From the NCBI GenBank assembly GCA_016801885.1, contig CM028884.1:5104501-5168500 (forward strand): a stretch of 64,000 nt of DNA. Direction: 5' to 3'. Positions 58,370 through 64,000 of this stretch are shown piece after piece. Under the pieces are notes generated by a model, which worked only from the letters and a program-made list of their open reading frames with translations, did no database searches and was not told the DNA's origin. Within the stretch, counting starts at the first letter, position 1. Every line of letters begins with the position of its first letter. The stretch is from Toxotes chatareus. Taxonomy: Eukaryota; Chordata; Actinopteri; Toxotidae. Both the position numbers and the translations under genes were made by a program.

Positions 58370-58700
58370 AGTATACCCTTAGCTCATAAACAAAGGACTG
58401 AATACATGTTCACCTGTTCACTCCCCCCATTGGGTCTGCATAATGCTTACTAATTATGTTTGCTCATCTATAAGCCTTAATTATGTTGGGAGCTGATAAT
58501 TAGCTGGGCTAGAATAGGTGCATATGTTTCTTCGCTATCAACCTAGCAGTAATAAGGGTCTCTAATGAGACCCCTGGATTTCCTATGTAAGAACATTTTT
58601 AAGTGCATTAGCACTTAGAGTAACAATATTGCTGTTTTTTCTCATGTGAATTGTGTATTACAGGACAACAGCAGGATATAATAATATACCCATGCCATGT
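58370..58700. promoter_or_regulatory. candidate enhancer with TAATTA sites and paired inverted repeats
   Basis: TAATTA words at 58451, 58478 and 58497. The 10-mer TAATTATGTT occurs twice (58451 and 58478). Downstream, GGGTCTC-TAAT-GAGACCC (58556-58573) and TAAGTGC-ATTA-GCACTTA (58600-58617) are perfect inverted repeats, each centred on a homeodomain core. The block is not a simple repeat. Regulatory function is inferred. Confidence 0.42.
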
Positions 58701-61639
58701 GCTACACTGCCATTCTATTACATACTTCATTATTGAGCAAGGGATAGGGGCCTTAGAAATCTGATTTGAGGTATTTTTTACTGTGGGTAGAGAATAATGG
58801 GCTGATGTGTGTATGGACTAAACCAAAACTGTGTTCATTTAAAAATAAAATATGAGCATACTATGGAGAATTATGTATTTAAATGATCTAAAAGTATAAG
58901 ATCTTTATGTGTCCATCTGAGATCCAGTATTTTAACGTTACAGTCATACTGGAAGAGAAAAAAGCTGAGTTGGCTGATGTGCCACCACACTGTTTTTACT
59001 GGGTTTTTTTACTGCGACCCACACAACCCTTTGTTCACTTTTTATACACTGATGAAGCACACAGACTGAACATTTAGATAAGGCAGTTACTTGGTGAAAG
59101 TCTGGGTGATGAGGAACCTGAGGAACTCTAGGCTTGTAACACTGTTCTTTCCTCTGTTACTGAGTGTAAATTTTATTTGAAATTTTGCACATAGATATGT
59201 TCTTTCAAATCCCTACCTCAATGCACACAAAGACACCCAGCACCCTTATCCTGCTTCATTCTATAAAGGACAGACTACTTGCTGCATTGGCACTGAACAC
59301 TGGCACTGGATGTAAATTGTGAGGTGCAGAAATAACAAAACTGATTCTGAATATTAATTCTCACCGCTTGCGTCCTGTTTCCTAACAATAATCATTGTTG
59401 ACCCTAACCAAGTAGATTCAGTCGCCTAAACTTAACCAGACCTTAATTATAGAGGAAATCAACACAGGCTTGTTTGGGTGATTTTGGAAGGCACGAACAA
59501 AAACATATATTCAAAGTACTCCTGACAAAGGAGGAAGCTTTCCCACTTTTTCAGTATTCTGTGCTGTACATTACTTCCCTGTATTATTTTGTTATTTTGC
59601 TCACCTAAAAGGAGCTCCCATCTCCTTTGAGGGTCTGTGTATAAAGAAAAACACTGAGAGAGGGAGACTCACGAGCATGAGTCAAATGAATGGCTGCAGT
59701 AAGTGTAGTTTCTTGATTGTGTATAAGATGCCGTGCCGCGGGAGGAAAGCTAAATATTCAGGTATGTGCTCTGTGAGGTTCTCGTTCTTCCTCTGGGAAG
59801 ACACAGCTGAGTGAAATGACGCAGATTCTCGAGCAGCTGCACATTCTCACGCTTTTCCAGGCCATCTTTAATGCATCTGCAGATTAAAATTGAAGGCACA
59901 CTTGAGGACGTACTAGACTGAAAGCGTATGCTTTTGCATTCACACATACACCTTTCCGCACACATGTACAAAGACACACACCTCACCTCCACCACCTGCC
60001 CCCATGACACACACTCAAATGTCTCTCCCTCAACCGGAGGAACACTGACACCATCATATATGCAGTACGCGGTCTACAGAGTGGCATTTCCCCTGGTCCC
60101 CTGCTGCTCAGGGCTTCCTGGCAAAGAGGAGGCTCCTCCAGGGTCAGTACCCTTGGGACAGGCAATGTTGCTGGCCAAAGCTCTGTGGCCTAGATGGAGG
60201 TCATTATGGAGGGATAAGGGGTGAAGTTTGGGGGGAGGGGGCTGGGAAGGACAGACATGGTTAAGGAAAAGGGTACACAGCAGAAATGCCAGCAGACAAT
60301 ACTGGCAGAAGAAATGACAACAAAGGTCATCCAGTGGTGGCCTGATCAGTTTCTTCATCTTTTGTTTAACTGCTAACACTGAAGATACTGTAAAAATACT
60401 GTAGTGTACTGCGTTCAGTCCCACAGAGCAGAGTCACAACAAGCAAGTAAAGGTCACATGAAGTAACTGAATAACCCTAAATAACTCGGTAAGGCTTGAT
60501 TATGTTGTTGTTTCTCAGTGCAAGGCTTCCCCTATTAGCCTCTCTTCTTTTCTCTCACTCTTTTCTTTTTTTTCCCAGGGCTTATGCCAAAGTTACTAAA
60601 CCAGAAAAGACTGGTCCTTTGGCTCTGCCCATAGAGATTTAACTCAAACTATGAGATTATTGCCTCCAGTGCAGCTCTGCCTCTGAGAAATGTTTGTTGA
60701 ACTAAAAACCCAATTTGCTTTATATTGTCGGTTACGCTGTGGCTACATGTGATGATGATGCTGTCGTACATCGTGTTACTTGGGGTAAAAGTGTCTGCTA
60801 ATTACCTAAGATGTAAAAATATACATCACATTTTGTCTTGAGTGGTATACTGAAGACCCTGGGGCTGAGAAGATGGAAGGAGGCTTCATTTTTGTTTTCC
60901 TATCAGCTAATGTGTTCAGCCAGCTGTCCAGGTGGCTATTTTTTTAATCCTCTTCTATACTGTGACATGTGCACACTTAGCATACATTAGACATCATGTT
61001 TGATTTTACTTTGCTTCTATTTAACATGGCCTAAAGGGAGAACCCTTGCCATAAACTGTGAAAAGCTCTTTACCAGATTGCACCAACAAAAACTCTCATC
61101 CTCATTTGCACCTCGCTTGTGCACTGCCAAGCAAAAGGCAGGCTTTCTTTATTTCTTTGAGTGCTTGTATGTGTATGTGTGTACGTGTGTCTTGAAATGC
61201 ACATGAACAATCTCACTGTCTCTGTCCCCAAACAGGCTTAGCACCATTTAGCATCACACTCCAGTTAGGTTCAAGTGTAAAATTTACTACTATTTATTAT
61301 TTTAATCTAATTTCCCACATTTGTTGAACCATGAGATGTGAATCATTTACACCATACAGGGTTATCTGTCTTTGTGCCTGTTTGGTTAATTGTCTCCATG
61401 GCCTTTTTCACTGAATGCGTTTTGATATGAGTAAGATCAACACGGGTGTGAATCATAAAATTAATGATTTATTGAATGAATTCCTGGGGCTGGCCAGTAC
61501 TGAAGACAAGTTATTTAGTTTTATGCACAAGGTGGGAAAAAAACCCAATAACATATACAGAATGTTGTAAACAAAATCTATGAAAAAAAATATTTGTTGA
61601 CAGCCCATATTCTAGAATGATATGACTATGGGTTTGTGC
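58701..61639. other. long non-coding stretch
   Basis: No gene. The 59740-59900 segment has even composition with a few CpGs. Short G-runs at 60225-60240. Terminal-exon-like segment at 60579-60642. TG-rich patch at 61152-61186. No repeat family recognised. Confidence 0.5.
60545..60642 (+). other. terminal-exon-like segment, weak
   Basis: A long pyrimidine tract ends in CCCAG at 60578. One frame then reads 20 codons (AYAKVTKPEKTGPLALPIEI) to a TAA at 60640-60642. No poly-A signal follows closely and the peptide is unknown. Probably chance. Confidence 0.12.
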
Positions 61640-63070
61640 TTTAAAAACAAAAACTATGACAAAAAAACATTTTACAGTTTTTGTCAACTCTAAAAATTAA
61701 ATGTCAAAGATGGGTGAAAGCACTTATTCTTTAAAAACATTAAGCCCGTGAACTACACATCATATACTCCTGACTGAAACAGTATCCTCTGATACATAAA
61801 CAGTCTCTTTTCCAAACGTTGACTTCAGTAATGTTGTGTCTAATGTTACGAGTCCTGATGTATGGACCAAATTCATCCACAAATGAAGCAACAACTGAAA
61901 ATGAAGCAACAACACACCAGCTGGACATGAGAAGATGCCAGCATGTCGATGTTTGCAGAAAGATAATCTAACGTTATCAGGGGCTATATGGATGCGGATG
62001 GTAATGTTACTTCAGCTAGCTGTTTGCTGTGTTCACAGGCTGTCAGCTGGTTTCAAAATCTTCCTCTTAATACTAGCTAACTTTGACTGTATACAACCAC
62101 AACACGCAATAAGCTCAAATGAACTGACTGGCCTTATTATTAGCTTATTTTCAAACTGCTACATATCTCATCAATATGCATCTAAATCTGCATAATTTGA
62201 AAGACATTTGTTGGCTGGTGTAAAGACTGTGGGACTGAAGAGTCATGAGAAGAGAAGATCCAGACACTGGATTAAACTTACTCTTGTAAATGCTGTCTAC
62301 TTAGAGAAAAACTAAAACTTAAACAGTCAAGTTGAATCATTCAGAATAAGGTGTTGCCTGGACTAAAAAAAACGGGGCTTAGTGATTGGTTGTTGTTAGG
62401 CGCAGACACTCACAGCTCATTCACATTTTTTGTCTTGCTCATGATTGGTCGACTGAAGTTTAGTTGGCAGCACACAGCACATTCTATCCATCAGCTATCA
62501 CCCAGATGGAAACATGAATAATCTGTGAATATGTGTACCAGTGTTAACAATGGATCACTGATCCCCATTGTTTTCTTGGTAAACTCCTATTTAACGCTGT
62601 TGCTTTTTTTTTTTTCACAAAATTTGCAGATAAGAGTTTATAAGTTTTTTCCAGAATCGTCTTTACTGAAAATAAAAAGTTTTGCTTTGCTTATGACGTC
62701 ATCTAGCGGCATCTAGTGACTTTTCCAGCAGGCTAGCAATTTTCCATTGAAAATAGTTGGCAACACTGGTAACAGCGTCCGAAAGATGCTGTGTGTGTGT
62801 GTGTGTAAACTAGTGCACTTTAGTATAAACAGGTAAACAGTCCCTTCTTTGCTAATCTCTTAGAAGACATCCAAATTAAAAATGTGCAAATGGGACTAAA
62901 ACTTTAAACTGTGTTTAATTGTGGTTTACTAAAATAAGACTAAAACTAACAATACCCAAAAGACTGTTTTGTGACTAAATCTAATATGATTTTTGTCAGA
63001 TGAGTCATGAAAACTTAAATTTAAAATCAGGTACCAAAGTAAAAAAAACTCATATTAACTGTGCGGTTTA
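61640..63070. repeat. possible eroded DNA-transposon relic
   Basis: AAAACTATGACAAAAAAAC with TTTTTGTCAACTC at the left (61650-61690), and GACTAAAACTAACAA with GATTTTTGTCAGATG at the right (62938-63002), resemble end segments of fish elements I remember as rich in ACTAAAACTA and AAAACTATGAC words. GCTAACTTTGACTG near 62074 fits the same impression. Two ATTGG boxes lie at 62385 and 62444. Ends, class and continuity are unproven. Confidence 0.25.
62790..62806. repeat. short (TG)8 microsatellite
   Basis: About eight TG units after GATGC. Confidence 0.93.
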
Positions 63071-63329
63071 ACTGAAATTTTAGGCATCAAGTAAATTTCA
63101 GCACCCTAACATTTGGCCTTTCACTGCAGAGGAAGGAGATAGGCTGTCCTCTGCCCACACAGCCACATACAGATCCCCTCCCAACCCACACACTTACTTA
63201 TCCAAAGAACCCCCTTTAAGTCACCACCCGCTACCAAGCCTCAATCCTTCCTCACCCCAAACAACAAACAATAAAACCAATGTCATCATTGCTCTCCATT
63301 TCTGAACATGCGGCCCATGTGCCAAGAAT
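63071..63329. other. non-coding spacer, C-rich
   Basis: Nothing recognised. Cytosine/adenine-rich DNA (CACACAGCCACATACAG type) around 63155-63260. Confidence 0.5.
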
Positions 63330-63530
63330 ACCCAACCCCATTCTTTGTTGACGTGTTATCTTTAAGTCAGAGCATCTTTGATCAGCGGGATCAGATCTCA
63401 GAGGGGGAATGTGATTAAAAGTGACATTCTGAATGCCGGAGAACCCTGGCAGCAGGGCGGATTTTCTACACAGTGTGAAGTCATAAGCTCATAAAAGACA
63501 TACACCAGTGATTCAAACCATGTAGCCCAA
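63330..63530. promoter_or_regulatory. candidate enhancer block, weak
   Basis: CATCTTTGATCAGCGGG near 63373 (TCF/LEF-like CTTTGAT), GTGATTAAAAGTGAC near 63410 and CATAAGCTCATAAAAG near 63481, in non-repetitive sequence. Function inferred. Confidence 0.28.
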
Positions 63531-63550
63531 GCCCACTATTATAATACAGC

Positions 63551-63655
63551 ACTCTCTCTGTTTCTCCCTCTCTTTTTCTCTCCTCCTCTCACACTCTGTG
63601 CCCTTACTCCTTTTCTCTCTTACACATGCTTTTTTTCTTATTCTCCCTTTTTTCT
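63551..63655. repeat. polypyrimidine tract
   Basis: About 105 bases of C/T-rich sequence (CTCTCTCTGTTTCTCCC type). Confidence 0.9.
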
Positions 63656-64000
63656 CTGCTGGTTGAATATGCGCTTTGCTGGGTGACTTTCAAAGCTACT
63701 TGTTCCACTTTCTTACATTTATGCTAATTGGAATGCAAATATTGAGGTTCCATTTTAAGCTGCTGGTTTTAGGAGAGGGTGTGGGGATGAATGACAGTGT
63801 ATTGACAACCATGGCTCACCCCTCGAAAGCCGTCAGAGTTGGGAGGGATTTCCAGGGATGAGGAGTTGACAGTGGTTGTGCAAAGGACAACCAATATGTT
63901 CCCTCTCATCGTGACTGAATAACATTTCACACTGCGCTATTTTTTGCTTCAATTGCACACTGTAAGCTCAAGTAGGTAGCCTTTGAAAGGGCTATATGTG
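63656..64000. other. non-coding end of window
   Basis: One 61-codon frame at 63676-63861 and nothing recognised. ATGCTAATTGGAATGCAAAT near 63720 contains a TAATTG word beside an octamer-like ATGCAAAT, so a further regulatory block may continue past the window. Confidence 0.45.

Noticed and set aside
62385..62448. Two CCAAT boxes (minus strand) as a promoter
   Set aside because: No TATA, initiator or first exon nearby. They lie in a suspected repeat relic.

Overview
The window looks like non-coding nuclear DNA of a ray-finned fish, probably a percomorph. It is AT-rich by eye. It carries many vertebrate-type microsatellites (TG, AG, TA, poly-A/T), fragments of interspersed repeats that I recognise from teleost genomes, a LINE 3' end, LTR-retrotransposon relics and hAT-like miniature elements. 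I found no protein-coding gene I can defend in 64 kb. The longest open frame is about 165 codons and lies inside an LTR-like repeat. None of the other open frames shows a known domain, except one short decayed LINE fragment. There are no operons, tRNA, rRNA, CRISPR or other prokaryotic features. The window is therefore a gene desert or the inside of a very large intron.

Layout. 1-12 kb: unannotated sequence with one old teleost repeat (about 6.05-6.61 kb), a solo-LTR-like unit (10.30-10.65 kb) and a GC-rich patch near 11.7 kb. 12-17 kb: a GATA/homeodomain-rich candidate enhancer (12.3-12.7 kb), a 0.6 kb inverted-repeat hAT-like element (13.24-13.86 kb), a recurrent fish repeat (15.6-15.8 kb) and a second LTR-like unit (16.14-16.76 kb). 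17-34 kb: mostly empty, with several enhancer-like blocks, a LINE fragment (29.45-29.83 kb) and another fish repeat (30.04-30.19 kb). 34-44 kb: a shorter relative of the hAT-like element (35.70-36.02 kb) and a second copy of the 6 kb repeat (37.68-37.83 kb). 44-64 kb: the densest run of enhancer-like blocks, notably 44.13-44.42 kb (eight homeodomain-type sites) and 58.37-58.70 kb (three TAATTA sites plus two inverted repeats centred on TAAT/ATTA), separated by microsatellites.

Interpretation. Repeated blocks with clustered TAATTA, GATA, octamer, PBX/HOX-like and TCF/LEF-like words suggest the regulatory landscape of a developmental gene whose exons lie outside the window. This is inference. 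I could not run any conservation test, so every regulatory block is a candidate only. I did not find a credible new biological system. The best leads are the homeodomain cluster at 44.2 kb, the paired ATTA-centred inverted repeats at 58.6 kb and the hAT-like pair at 13.2 and 35.7 kb.
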